Source: DATKSG01 sp035531775
GTDB lineage: Bacteria > Actinomycetota > Acidimicrobiia > Acidimicrobiales > UBA8190
NCBI GenBank assembly: GCA_035531775.1
Contig: DATKSG010000089.1
Coordinates: 1-7,015 of the forward strand
Length of the DNA stretch: 7,015 bases
Reading direction: 5' to 3'
The notes under the pieces were generated by a model. The model did no database searches and was not told the DNA's origin. It worked only from the letters and a program-made list of their open reading frames with translations. Below, one piece after another: positions 1-6,276 of this stretch (position 1 is its first letter; each line of letters opens with the position of its first letter). Both the position numbers and the translations under genes were made by a program.

Positions 1-389
1 GTGCGGCTCCTGGTCAGCGAGCGAAGGACGATCCCGCCCACGGCCACCAGCAAAGCGGCGCCCAGGCCCAGCTTGATGTCGTGCTGTAGCGCCTTGCCCG
101 AGGCCACCAGGTGAAGCAGGGCCGCTCCGGCGAAAGCGGCCGGAGCCGCTCCTGCCACCAGCCATCCGGCCAGGCGAAGGTGCACCGTCCCCTTGCGCAA
201 GTGCACGACCCCACCGACGGGCTTCATGAAGAAGGAGGCCACGAGGTCGCTCGATACCGCCGCGCCGGGCTGCACGTGCAGCAGCAGCACCAGCACCGGG
301 GTCATGAGCGCCCCTCCGCCCATGCCGGTGAGCCCCACGGCGAAGCCGACTATGGCGCCGGCCAGGATGATGAATCCGTCGAGGTGCAC
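1..389 (-). CDS. TauE/SafE-family sulfite/anion permease, N-terminal part (runs off the window)
   Basis: Reading the minus strand from a GTG at 389 gives 129 open residues to the window edge. The protein is strongly hydrophobic. Near residues 15-31 it has the glycine-rich family signature GFAVGLTGMGGGALMTP, followed by a hydrophobic stretch, then SSDLVASFFMKPVGGVVHLRKG and a second hydrophobic block; this pattern is typical of TauE/SafE (DUF81) permeases. Family members have about 7-8 membrane helices and roughly 250-300 residues, so about half is visible. They are membrane proteins linked to export of sulfite, sulfoacetate or other anions; the substrate here cannot be told. GTG 389 is preferred because AGAGG lies 9 nt upstream; a TTG two codons earlier would sit too close to that site. 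The gene follows the FlbD-like gene on the same strand after 113 nt, with a candidate operator between them. The family call is firm and the exact start is moderate. Confidence 0.85.
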   Translation of the reverse strand, partial: MHLDGFIILAGAIVGFAVGLTGMGGGALMTPVLVLLLHVQPGAAVSSDLVASFFMKPVGGVVHLRKGTVHLRLAGWLVAGAAPAAFAGAALLHLVASGKALQHDIKLGLGAALLVAVGGIVLRSLTRSR

Positions 390-445
390 GGGCAACCGCC
401 TCTTTCCGCTCCCGCCGGCGCCCACCGGCTCCAACGTCCCACAGT

Positions 446-468
446 AAATCTAGTATTTCAGTGGATTT
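446..468. promoter_or_regulatory. Imperfect inverted repeat in AT-rich patch upstream of the TauE/SafE gene (candidate operator)
   Basis: Within very GC-rich surroundings, bases 445-470 are AT-rich. AAATCTAGT (446-454) and AGTGGATTT (460-468) form 9-bp arms that match at 7 of 9 positions around a 5-bp spacer. On the minus strand, TAAAAT (bases 470-465) resembles a -10 hexamer and overlaps the dyad. The site lies 57-79 bp upstream of the permease start, as expected for an operator over a promoter. The regulator is unknown; a sulfur-responsive repressor would fit the gene but is inference. Confidence 0.35.
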
Positions 469-502
469 TAGGGAGTAGAGGGACGGGAATGCAAGTGCTT
501 TC

Positions 503-730
503 TCAGCCGGCGGCGCCGGCTTCTCCGACCAGGTCGAGGACCAGGGAACGGGCCAGGATCCGGGCCCGGTACCGCTCCACCGTGGACATGAGCTGGTCCA
601 GGCTCTCGGCCACCACGTAGCGCGAGCCGTTGGCCAGGGTGACGACCGTGTCGGGCGTCTCCTCGGCCCGCTCGAGGAGCTCCGGATTGATCAGGATGCG
701 TTCGCCGTTGAGCCTGCTGAGTTCGATCAC
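503..730 (-). CDS. flbD: FlbD/SwrD-family flagellar protein
   Basis: The minus strand from GTG 730 to TGA 503-505 encodes 75 residues. The start VIELSRLNGERILINPELL, then EETPDTVVTLANGSRYVVAES (residues 23-43), matches the small FlbD/SwrD family (MIxLTRLNG...EETPDTVxTLxxGxxxVVxES). Family proteins are 60-90 residues long, so this is complete. SwrD in Bacillus supports flagellar motor power; FlbD is usually encoded in flagellar operons near flgE and motA. GTG 730 is chosen because the family begins at exactly this point, although the frame stays open upstream for several hundred bases. No good Shine-Dalgarno sits at the usual spacing (GGGGGAAAG lies about 15 nt away). No other flagellar gene is in the window, so it is isolated here. 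A distinct C-terminal tail of about 15 residues after YRARIL is not part of the core family. Confidence 0.8.
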   Translation of the reverse strand: MIELSRLNGERILINPELLERAEETPDTVVTLANGSRYVVAESLDQLMSTVERYRARILARSLVLDLVGEAGAAG

Positions 731-979
731 GTGCGTGTCGGTGGCTTTCCCCCGGGGCCCGGGCCGAGATCGGGGCCCCTCTTGCTGTTGGTCTCGACGT
801 CCGGTGACGGCTCCTTGAGGCACGGAAGCACAATCAATACACAATGCCTGCCCAAAGACCAGGCAACGGGCATAGCCGCTCAGTAGGGGGGCGGCCGCGC
901 CGCAAGGTGCCGACGGACGTTGCGTTCTCCGGGCATCGGATGGCCACCTGGGCCACCAGCGAGACCGAAGGGTGGTGCG
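731..979. other. Divergent intergenic spacer between the flbD-like gene and the 71-residue gene
   Basis: These 249 bp hold no supportable gene. Near 829-844 there is a short AT-richer stretch with CACAAT twice (829-834 and 840-845 approximately), which could belong to a minus-strand promoter for the flbD-like gene. I see no clear -10/-35 pair, rho-independent terminator or RNA gene. The only open frames are out-of-frame readings of GC-rich DNA. Confidence 0.4.
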
Positions 980-1195
980 ATGTCCGAGGCGGACCGTCTG
1001 GCGGATCGAGCCCGACACATCGACCACGTCATCGCCCTGTGGCCCATGCGCTTTCGCCAGGGCTGGTCCCAGGGGGCGTGCAGCTGCGGCGAACACGTGG
1101 AATCGCACGTGGACGGCGTGGTCGAGGTGTGGGCCAACTGGCACGGCATCGCCGTCGGCGAAGCCGCCCCCCTCGTCGACTTCCGCGGGGACTGA
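980..1195 (+). CDS. Hypothetical small protein (71 residues) with CSCGEH motif
   Basis: ATG 980 to TGA 1193-1195 encodes 71 residues, with a purine-rich stretch (GAAGGGTGG, 967-975) just upstream as a plausible ribosome site. I do not recognise a family. The protein is soluble and acidic-to-neutral. It opens with a helical ADRLADRARHIDHVIALWP segment. It then has WSQGACSCGEHVESHVDG (residues 29-46), where two cysteines and several histidines could bind a metal, followed by a tryptophan-rich VWANWHG. The run ends in AVGEAAPLVDFRGD. The composition looks protein-like rather than like random GC-rich translation, and the overlapping frames are arginine/proline-rich shadows. It lies upstream of the Ddn-like gene on the same strand (58 bp gap), so co-transcription is possible. 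A second, out-of-frame copy of its C-terminal coding stretch follows the stop (see the repeat at 1151-1230). Confidence 0.55.
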   Translation: MSEADRLADRARHIDHVIALWPMRFRQGWSQGACSCGEHVESHVDGVVEVWANWHGIAVGEAAPLVDFRGD

Positions 1196-1230
1196 GCTCG
1201 CTGGCCGTCGGCGAAACCGCCCCCGTCGTG
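1151..1230 (+). repeat. Imperfect direct repeat, 26-bp copies 53 bp apart
   Basis: Bases 1151-1176 and 1204-1229 match at 24 of 26 positions (both begin GCCGTCGGCGAA). The first copy encodes AVGEAAPLV at the end of the 71-residue protein. The second lies after its stop in another frame (offset 53, not a multiple of 3) and would read AVGETAPVV there. This looks like a short tandem duplication of the gene's 3' end. Confidence 0.6.
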
Positions 1231-1253
1231 TACCACCTGGCCCGGCGGCCACA

Positions 1254-1697
1254 TTGAGGCGACTCATCGACGCATTCAACCGTCGCTTCACCCGCTTCCA
1301 CACACGCGTGTACGTCGCCACCGGCGGGTGGCTGGGCCACCGCATGACCGGGCCGGTCACGTCGCTGCTGCTGCACTCCACCGGCCGGCGCACCGGCCTG
1401 CGCCGCAGCGTGGCCCTGGTCTACGCCCGGGCCGGAGACGCCTACCTGGTGGTGGCCTCCAACTTCGGCGGGGACCGCCCGCCGGCGTGGCTGGCCAACC
1501 TACGGGCCCATCCGGAAGCCGAGGTCAACATCGGCCGGCACTTGGTCAAGGTGACGGCGCAGGTCCTCGTGCCCGGCGACGGCGAATACGAGGCGCTCAT
1601 GGCCGTGGCCGACCGGGCCAATCGGGGCCGCTACAGCCGGTACCGGACGATGACCGACCGGCCCATCCCGGTCGTGCGGCTGGTACCTGCCCGCTAG
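1254..1697 (+). CDS. Deazaflavin (F420)-dependent nitroreductase-family oxidoreductase (Ddn-like)
   Basis: TTG 1254 to TAG 1695-1697 encodes 147 residues, the usual length of the Ddn/FDOR-B split-barrel family. These cytoplasmic or membrane-associated enzymes use reduced cofactor F420 to reduce quinones, nitro compounds or related substrates. Family hallmarks are visible in order: FNRRFTRFHTRVYVATGGWLG (about 8-28), LLLHSTGRRTGLRRS (38-52), YLVVASNFGGDRPPAWLANL, HPEAEVNIG, and the C-terminal YSRYRTMTDRPIPVVRL (127-143), equivalent to the YxxYQxxTxRxIPVVxL motif with the tyrosines that line the active site in Ddn. The start is uncertain: the frame is open further upstream, but homology begins around TTG 1254, and no ATG or GTG occurs between 1195 and there. 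The ribosome site is weak. The gene ends 12 bp before the cyclase gene, so the two are probably one operon. The substrate cannot be told. Confidence 0.85.
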   Translation: MRRLIDAFNRRFTRFHTRVYVATGGWLGHRMTGPVTSLLLHSTGRRTGLRRSVALVYARAGDAYLVVASNFGGDRPPAWLANLRAHPEAEVNIGRHLVKVTAQVLVPGDGEYEALMAVADRANRGRYSRYRTMTDRPIPVVRLVPAR

Positions 1698-1709
1698 CGT
1701 TTCCGAGCG

Positions 1710-4700
1710 GTGCCAGCCTGCCCCGCCTGCGACGCAACCAACCCGGAGGGGAACCGCTTCTGCGGGAGTTGCGGCACGGCTCTCGGAGCATCGGCCTGCG
1801 CCTCGTGCGGGGCCCCCAATCCCGACGGCCAGCGCTTCTGCGGGCGATGCGGCACGGCCCTGGCCGACGGCTCCGCACCTGAAGCCGACGCCCCGGTGGA
1901 GGAGCGCAAGCTCGCCACCGTGCTGTTCGCCGACGTTGTCGGCTTCACGTCGCTGGCCGAGCGCACCGACGCCGAAGTGGTGGCCCGCATGGTGGACAGC
2001 GCCTTTCGCGACCTCGGGGCGGTGGTGGCTGATCACGGCGGGGCGATCGACAAGTACATGGGCGACAGCGTCATGGCCGTGTTCGGGGTGCCGGTGGCCC
2101 ACGACGACGACGCCGAGCGGGCAGTGGCCGCCGGGCTGGCCATGCGGCAGCTCGGGGGGGACCTGGTCTTCTCGATCGGCATCAACTCGGGCGAGGTCAT
2201 GGTCAGCGCCGTCGGGCGCGGCGACATGACGGCGATCGGTGACACCGTCAACGTGGCGGCGCGCCTCGAGAAGGCAGCCGCTCCCGGCGAGGTGCTGTGC
2301 GGGCGGCTGACCGCCGAACTGGCCAGAGCCCGGGTCGAGTTCAAAGAGCGCCAGCCGGTGCTGCTCAAGGGCAAGCGCCAGCCGGTGGAGGTCTTCGAAG
2401 CGCTTCGGCTCCAGCGCCCCGGCGACAGCGCCTCGTCCGAGCGCAATGCCCTCGTCGGCCGGGACGAGGAGCTCTCGTTCCTCCTCGGCCAGTGGCGCCG
2501 GGTGCGCGACGACCGCCAAGCCAAGCTGATGGTGCTGTGTGGCGAAGCCGGGTCGGGCAAGACACGACTGCTCGAGGAGCTGGCCGACACCATCGGAGGC
2601 GACGAAGGCGACGCCCTGGTGGTGCGGGCGGCCTACCCCTCCTACGGCGTCATGGGGGGCATGCGTCTGGCCGCCGAGCTCATCGACCAAGTCGGTTCCT
2701 CATCCGACGCCGAGGTCGAGGCGCGGGTGCGTTCCATGACGGGCGAGATCGACCCGTCGCTGCGGGCCATCGACGGTGTGGGCATCCGCCACGAGCAGCT
2801 CTGGGCATTGGGACGGCTGCTCAAGGAGAAGGCGGCGGGCCGGCCCCTCGTCATCATGATCGACGACATGCACGGAGGTGACGAGGGCACGTTGGAGCTG
2901 CTCGGCGAGATCGCCGTGCGCCTGCGAGAGGTGCCGGTGCTCACCGTGGTGGCCGGTCGCACCGATCCCGGTACCTGGCTCGGGCGCTTCGCGGCGGCCA
3001 CCACGGTGCGACTGTCACCACTGGCCCGGGTACATGCCGGTGACCTGGCCGAGATGTTCGTAGGTGACAAGCCCTTGGCCGACGAGGCCCGGGACTTCCT
3101 GGTCGACCTGACCAACGGCAATCCGTTGTACCTGCGCGAACTGGTGGCCATGGCCCGGGCCCGCAACATGCTGATCGACGACGGTGACTGCTACCGCGTG
3201 ACGGCGCACGCCGGCATCCCGGCCACCTTGCAGGCCCTTCTGGCCGCCCGACTCGACGCCCTCGACCGCGGCCAGAAGCTGGCCCTGCAACATGTGGCGG
3301 TGCTGGGCGAGGCCACCGAGCAGGAACTCACGGCGCTCGGCGGCCTCGACATGGCGCCGCTGCTCGGGGCTCTGGCCGACGCCGGCATCGTGCGCCAGGG
3401 CCTCGACGGGCGCTACGAAACCGCCGATCCGCTGCTTCGGGAAGTCGCCTACGACATGCTGTCGCGCCATGCCCGGGGCGACCTGCACCGGCGGGCGGCG
3501 GCCGTGGTCGAGCGACCAGAGGAGCGCGTCCGACACCTGGAAAGGGCCACGGACTATCTCGGTGGCGACGAGGAATTGTCGGCCGAGGCGGCCGAGGCGC
3601 TGGCCGGCGAAGGCCAGGCCCTGCTCGAATCCTCACGCCACGCAGACGCTGTGCCGGTGCTGGCCAAGGCCGTGGCCCTCGGCGTCCGGCGACCGGGCCT
3701 GTTGCTCGAGCTGGCCCGGGCCCAGACCATGTGCGGCATGGAGCACGATGCCCTGGCCACCTTGGAGCTCATCGCCGACGACCCCGAGAACCCGGCGCTG
3801 GCCGCCGAGCGCGACCACACGGCGGCCAACGTGAAGACGTTCACCGACCCGGCCTGGGCCCTTCCCCGCCTGCGGGAGGCGGCCGAGCGCTGGAACAAGC
3901 TCGGCAACAAGGAGAAGGAGGCGTGGGCCTATGCCAACGCCGGGGTCGGCCACTTCTATTTGAGCCAGATGGAGGAGTCGGCCGCCTCCCTCGAGCAGGC
4001 CATGGACATCTTCGAAAGCCTCGGCGACCGATCGGGCGTGGTGGCCAGCTCGTCGTTCCTGTGCCTGGCCCGCCCCGGCGATCCACGGGTCAACAAGTGG
4101 TCGACCGAGGCCCTGCAGTTCGCCGACGATACCGGTGACCGCACGCGGCAGATGGCGGCCCTGGCCACGCTGTCGTGGCAACACTTCTTCCGATCCTTTG
4201 CCGGCAGCCCGTCGGAGTCAGCCGAGGCTGAGAGCTTCGCCCGGCGCTTGGCCGAGCTGGCGGCCGAGCTCGGGGCCGGTGACATGGCCGTGCACGGCTG
4301 GAGCCTGCTGGCCGTGATGGCTCGGTTGTCAGGCCGCCTCGAGGAGGCCTCGGCGCACGTGGCCGCCTTGCAAAGGGTCATCGGGCGCACTCGCCCGGCC
4401 GAACCCTGGCTGGCGTGGGCGGCCAGCTTCGCCGTGGCCGTGGCTTCGGGGGCGCCCGGTGCGGCACCTCCCTACCCGCCCGACGACGCCCTCGACCCGG
4501 TGATCCTCATGGCCGGCCTCGTCATCCACGTGGAGCTGATCCTGGCCGGTCGGGCCGAGGAAGCGCTGCGGCGCTTCGAGCGCGCCGGGCCCCCGGCGCT
4601 GCGTGGTCCCATGGCTGACGTGGGCGGCCTGGTGTACGCGGCGGCCCTGGTACTCGGCGGGCGGGGCCTGGAGGCGCCGGCGTGGACCGACCGGGCCCGC

Positions 4701-4934
4701 CATGGCGCCTTGATGCTCGAGGGAAGGTCGGCGGCGGCCACCGCCGATGCGCTCGACGCCGAGGTCAGCGGGGACGTCTCGGGCCTCGGCCCGGTCCCCG
4801 TCGCTCGCGACAGCCTGGCCGGCGCCATGACCCTGCGGGCCTACGCCGCGACCGGTGACGTAGAAGCGCTCGAAGCCCTGCGCCGGGCGGCCAAGGATCT
4901 GGCCATGCCCGGCTTGTTGGCTGGGCTGAGCTGA
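1710..4934 (+). CDS. Double zinc ribbon - class III adenylate cyclase - AAA/STAND ATPase - TPR-like signalling protein
   Basis: GTG 1710 to TGA 4932-4934 encodes 1074 residues. Two zinc ribbons open the protein: Cys4/7 with Cys18/21, and Cys30/33 with Cys44/47, a 26-residue tandem repeat. The class III cyclase domain spans about 64-230. It has the metal aspartates D75 (LFADVVGFT) and D119 (KYMGDSVMAVFG), the adenine-selecting K115 and D178, and N181/R185 of GDTVNVAARLE, so it should be an active adenylate cyclase. After LVGRDEEL (248-255) comes an ATPase with Walker A GEAGSGKT (278-285) and Walker B LVIMIDDMH (380-388). The remainder, from about 600, is helical and alanine/leucine-rich with TPR-like pieces (AYANAGVGHFYLSQMEES near 740). 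There is no signal peptide, membrane segment or C-terminal HTH, so it is cytosolic and probably acts through cAMP. The cyclase loop near residues 146-155 is shorter than usual and coincides with a run of seven G at 2154-2160, but the frame holds. GTG 1710 places the first ribbon at the very N-terminus; the ribosome site is weak, which suits translational coupling with the reductase gene 12 bp upstream. The ligand is unknown. Confidence 0.92.
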   Translation: MPACPACDATNPEGNRFCGSCGTALGASACASCGAPNPDGQRFCGRCGTALADGSAPEADAPVEERKLATVLFADVVGFTSLAERTDAEVVARMVDSAFRDLGAVVADHGGAIDKYMGDSVMAVFGVPVAHDDDAERAVAAGLAMRQLGGDLVFSIGINSGEVMVSAVGRGDMTAIGDTVNVAARLEKAAAPGEVLCGRLTAELARARVEFKERQPVLLKGKRQPVEVFEALRLQRPGDSASSERNALVGRDEELSFLLGQWRRVRDDRQAKLMVLCGEAGSGKTRLLEELADTIGGDEGDALVVRAAYPSYGVMGGMRLAAELIDQVGSSSDAEVEARVRSMTGEIDPSLRAIDGVGIRHEQLWALGRLLKEKAAGRPLVIMIDDMHGGDEGTLELLGEIAVRLREVPVLTVVAGRTDPGTWLGRFAAATTVRLSPLARVHAGDLAEMFVGDKPLADEARDFLVDLTNGNPLYLRELVAMARARNMLIDDGDCYRVTAHAGIPATLQALLAARLDALDRGQKLALQHVAVLGEATEQELTALGGLDMAPLLGALADAGIVRQGLDGRYETADPLLREVAYDMLSRHARGDLHRRAAAVVERPEERVRHLERATDYLGGDEELSAEAAEALAGEGQALLESSRHADAVPVLAKAVALGVRRPGLLLELARAQTMCGMEHDALATLELIADDPENPALAAERDHTAANVKTFTDPAWALPRLREAAERWNKLGNKEKEAWAYANAGVGHFYLSQMEESAASLEQAMDIFESLGDRSGVVASSSFLCLARPGDPRVNKWSTEALQFADDTGDRTRQMAALATLSWQHFFRSFAGSPSESAEAESFARRLAELAAELGAGDMAVHGWSLLAVMARLSGRLEEASAHVAALQRVIGRTRPAEPWLAWAASFAVAVASGAPGAAPPYPPDDALDPVILMAGLVIHVELILAGRAEEALRRFERAGPPALRGPMADVGGLVYAAALVLGGRGLEAPAWTDRARHGALMLEGRSAAATADALDAEVSGDVSGLGPVPVARDSLAGAMTLRAYAATGDVEALEALRRAAKDLAMPGLLAGLS

Positions 4935-4935
4935 G

Positions 4936-4963
4936 CGACAGTCAGGCTCGCTTCAGGCTGTCG
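4936..4963. terminator. Weak hairpin between convergent cyclase and TetR genes
   Basis: CGACAG (4936-4941) and CTGTCG (4958-4963) form a perfect 6-bp stem around a 16-nt loop, directly after the cyclase stop and overlapping the end of the TetR gene. There is no T-tract on either side, so it is at best a weak or factor-dependent terminator. Confidence 0.25.
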
Positions 4964-5468
4964 AGGAGAAGGTCCACGGTTCGACCAGCCTCGGCCCGTG
5001 CCGAGCCGGGGTCCGGCGATGTCGCCACGTACTGGGCGGCGGCCATGACGCCGGCCAGCAGCATGCGCGTGAGCGGCTCCACCGGGGCATTGTCGATGCG
5101 ACCGTTGAGGACAGCGGCCTCCACCGCCGTGCGCACCAGTCCCAGGGTGTAGCGGTCGGTGATGTCCTGGCACACCTCGGCCGGCAACACGGCCGACCAT
5201 CGAGGGCGCAGACCCGTTGCACGGCCGGGTCGAGCACGGCGTCGAGGTAGGCCTGGCACCCGGCGCGAAGTTGCTCCACCCCGTCATCGGGCACAGCCAT
5301 GGCGGCGGCGGCTATGGACGTGACCACTTCCTGCTCGACCAATTCGTAGACGGCACAGAACAACGACTGCTTGTCACCGAAGTGATGTTGCAGGGCACCG
5401 CGCGTGACCCCGGCCAGGGCCACGATCTCCTCACGCCCGGAAGCGGCGTAACCCTTGGCCGAGAACAA
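4942..5468 (-). pseudogene. TetR-family transcriptional regulator, frameshifted and probably 5'-truncated
   Basis: The minus strand from about 5468 reads LFSAKGYAASGREEIVALAG, then VTRGALQHHFGDKQSLF, an unmistakable TetR helix-turn-helix. It continues as a ligand domain to DPAVQRVCALDG near 5197. From there the family-like sequence carries on in another frame (SAVLPAEVCQDITDRYTLGL, ending LLLDSLKRA at TGA 4942-4944). Inserting one base in the GG at 5197-5198 would rejoin the frames as LDGSAVLPAEV. The uncorrected first frame would instead run on through arginine/cysteine-rich nonsense to about 4953. At the 5' end the frame is open only to 5498, and the only usable start is TTG 5468, inside helix 1; no Shine-Dalgarno is visible. 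A full TetR protein would have 10-20 more N-terminal residues. The gene is divergent from the isomerase-like gene at 5556, its likely target. A sequencing or assembly error could explain the single-base shift, but the missing start is a second, independent sign of decay. Confidence 0.75.
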
Positions 5469-5500
5469 AGTGCGTCCCGCGCCGAGTAGGCCTACATGCT

Positions 5501-5524
5501 ATATACAGCAACGCGCATGTATAT
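5501..5524. promoter_or_regulatory. Inverted repeat in TetR/isomerase divergent region (candidate TetR operator)
   Basis: ATATACA (5501-5507) and TGTATAT (5518-5524) are perfect 7-bp arms separated by 10 bp, in an AT-rich island flanked by GC-rich DNA. It lies 32 bp before the ATG at 5556 and about 33 bp before the TTG of the TetR gene. TATATA/TATATG sequences within the arms could serve as -10 elements on either strand, so a bound dimer would block both genes. TetR regulators commonly bind such dyads in their divergent promoters. Confidence 0.5.
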
Positions 5525-5555
5525 GCCCGTTGGCGGCCCGCAGCGAGGAGCGACG

Positions 5556-6215
5556 ATGACCCTGGCCCGTGACGAGGTAGTCCCCGGCATGCTCGCCGAA
5601 TACCAGTCCTTTTCCGAACTTCTGCGAGGACTGAGCGACGATCAGTGGGAGACGCCCAGCCGGTGCGCCGGCTGGCGGGTGGCCGATGTGGCGGCGCACG
5701 TGACCGGCCAGCTCACTGACGTGGTCAACCTCCGCCTCGAGGGACTGGGCACCCCTGAGGTGACCAAGCGCCAGGTGGACGACCACCGGGGCCGGTCGCC
5801 TCAGGACCTGGCCGAGGAGTTGGAGGCGAGCACCAAAGCTGCCTCCGACCTGGTCGGCGCCTTCGACGACGCCGCCTGGGTGGCACCGGGGCCCCAGGGT
5901 GCCACCACCTTGGGCTTCGGCCTGGAAGCGCTGTGGTTCGACACCTTCCTCCACGCCGACGACATGCGCTGCGTCCTCGGCATCCCGAGCCAGCACGGGG
6001 CTGGCATCCGGCCGTCGCTGTCGCACATCGCTCAGGTGCTCACCGACCAGGGATGGGCCTCGGCCACGCTGGTCCTCGACGGCGTCGAGCAGTTCCCGGT
6101 GTCGGGCGGTGGCCGGTCCATCACCGGCGACGCGTTCGCTTTCGTGCTGGCCTCGACCGGCCGCGGCGACCCCGGAACCTTCGGGCTGGGCGAGGACGTG
6201 AACATCTACCGCTGA
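5556..6215 (+). CDS. Maleylpyruvate isomerase-family / DinB-like mycothiol-dependent protein (TIGR03083 type)
   Basis: ATG 5556 to TGA 6213-6215 encodes 219 residues. GAGGAG (5545-5550) with 5-nt spacing decides this start over an in-frame ATG at 5496, which would lie in the operator. The N-terminal four-helix part has LLRGLSDDQWETPSRCAGWRV then ADVAAHVTGQLTDVV (residues 22-55), the W..P..C.GW.V.DV..H pattern of MDMPI/DinB proteins. H48 is the first expected metal ligand. WFDTFLHADDM (127-137) supplies H133 and, four residues earlier, D129; in characterised mycothiol maleylpyruvate isomerase that position is, from memory, a glutamate. A smaller C-terminal domain follows (ATLVLDGVEQFPVSGGG). 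Family members catalyse mycothiol-dependent reactions in the actinobacterial cytosol, but most have no known substrate, so a ring-cleavage role should not be assumed. It is divergently transcribed from, and probably controlled by, the TetR gene. Confidence 0.85.
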   Translation: MTLARDEVVPGMLAEYQSFSELLRGLSDDQWETPSRCAGWRVADVAAHVTGQLTDVVNLRLEGLGTPEVTKRQVDDHRGRSPQDLAEELEASTKAASDLVGAFDDAAWVAPGPQGATTLGFGLEALWFDTFLHADDMRCVLGIPSQHGAGIRPSLSHIAQVLTDQGWASATLVLDGVEQFPVSGGGRSITGDAFAFVLASTGRGDPGTFGLGEDVNIYR

Positions 6216-6258
6216 GGGCCGCCGTAGGCACCCTGTCCGAGCCCGATGTCCTCAACGC

Positions 6259-6275
6259 CACCGGCAGGCCTGGTG
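6259..6275. terminator. Weak hairpin between convergent isomerase-like and VOC genes
   Basis: CACCGG (6259-6264) can pair with CTGGTG (6270-6275), one G-T wobble, around a 5-nt loop, just before the VOC stop codon. No T-tract follows on either strand. It is listed only because it is the sole hairpin found in the 61-bp convergent gap. Confidence 0.2.
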
Positions 6276-6276
6276 C

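Noticed and set aside
972..1253. N-terminal extension of the Ddn-like reductase to 972
   Set aside because: The extension overlaps the 71-residue gene in another frame, is Arg/Pro/Thr-rich, and would make the protein about 94 residues longer than the family.
503..1393. Long minus-strand open frame of 296 codons
   Set aside because: Only the last 75 codons look like a protein family (FlbD). The upstream part is arginine/proline-rich, overlaps two plus-strand genes and has no family-like sequence.
2154..2160. Run of seven G in the cyclase gene as a frameshift
   Set aside because: Cyclase motifs before (GDSVMAVFG) and after (SIGINSGEV, GDTVNVAARLE) are in the same frame, so any length change here would have to be a multiple of three.
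1500..2690. 396-codon minus-strand open frame
   Set aside because: It is antisense to the reductase and the cyclase domain, whose motifs are unmistakable. Its His/Gly/Ala-rich composition is the usual antisense shadow in GC-rich DNA.
5496..5555. Upstream ATG 5496 for the isomerase-like gene
   Set aside because: It lies within the AT-rich operator, has no Shine-Dalgarno, and its 20 extra residues do not belong to the family; ATG 5556 has GAGGAG at proper spacing.
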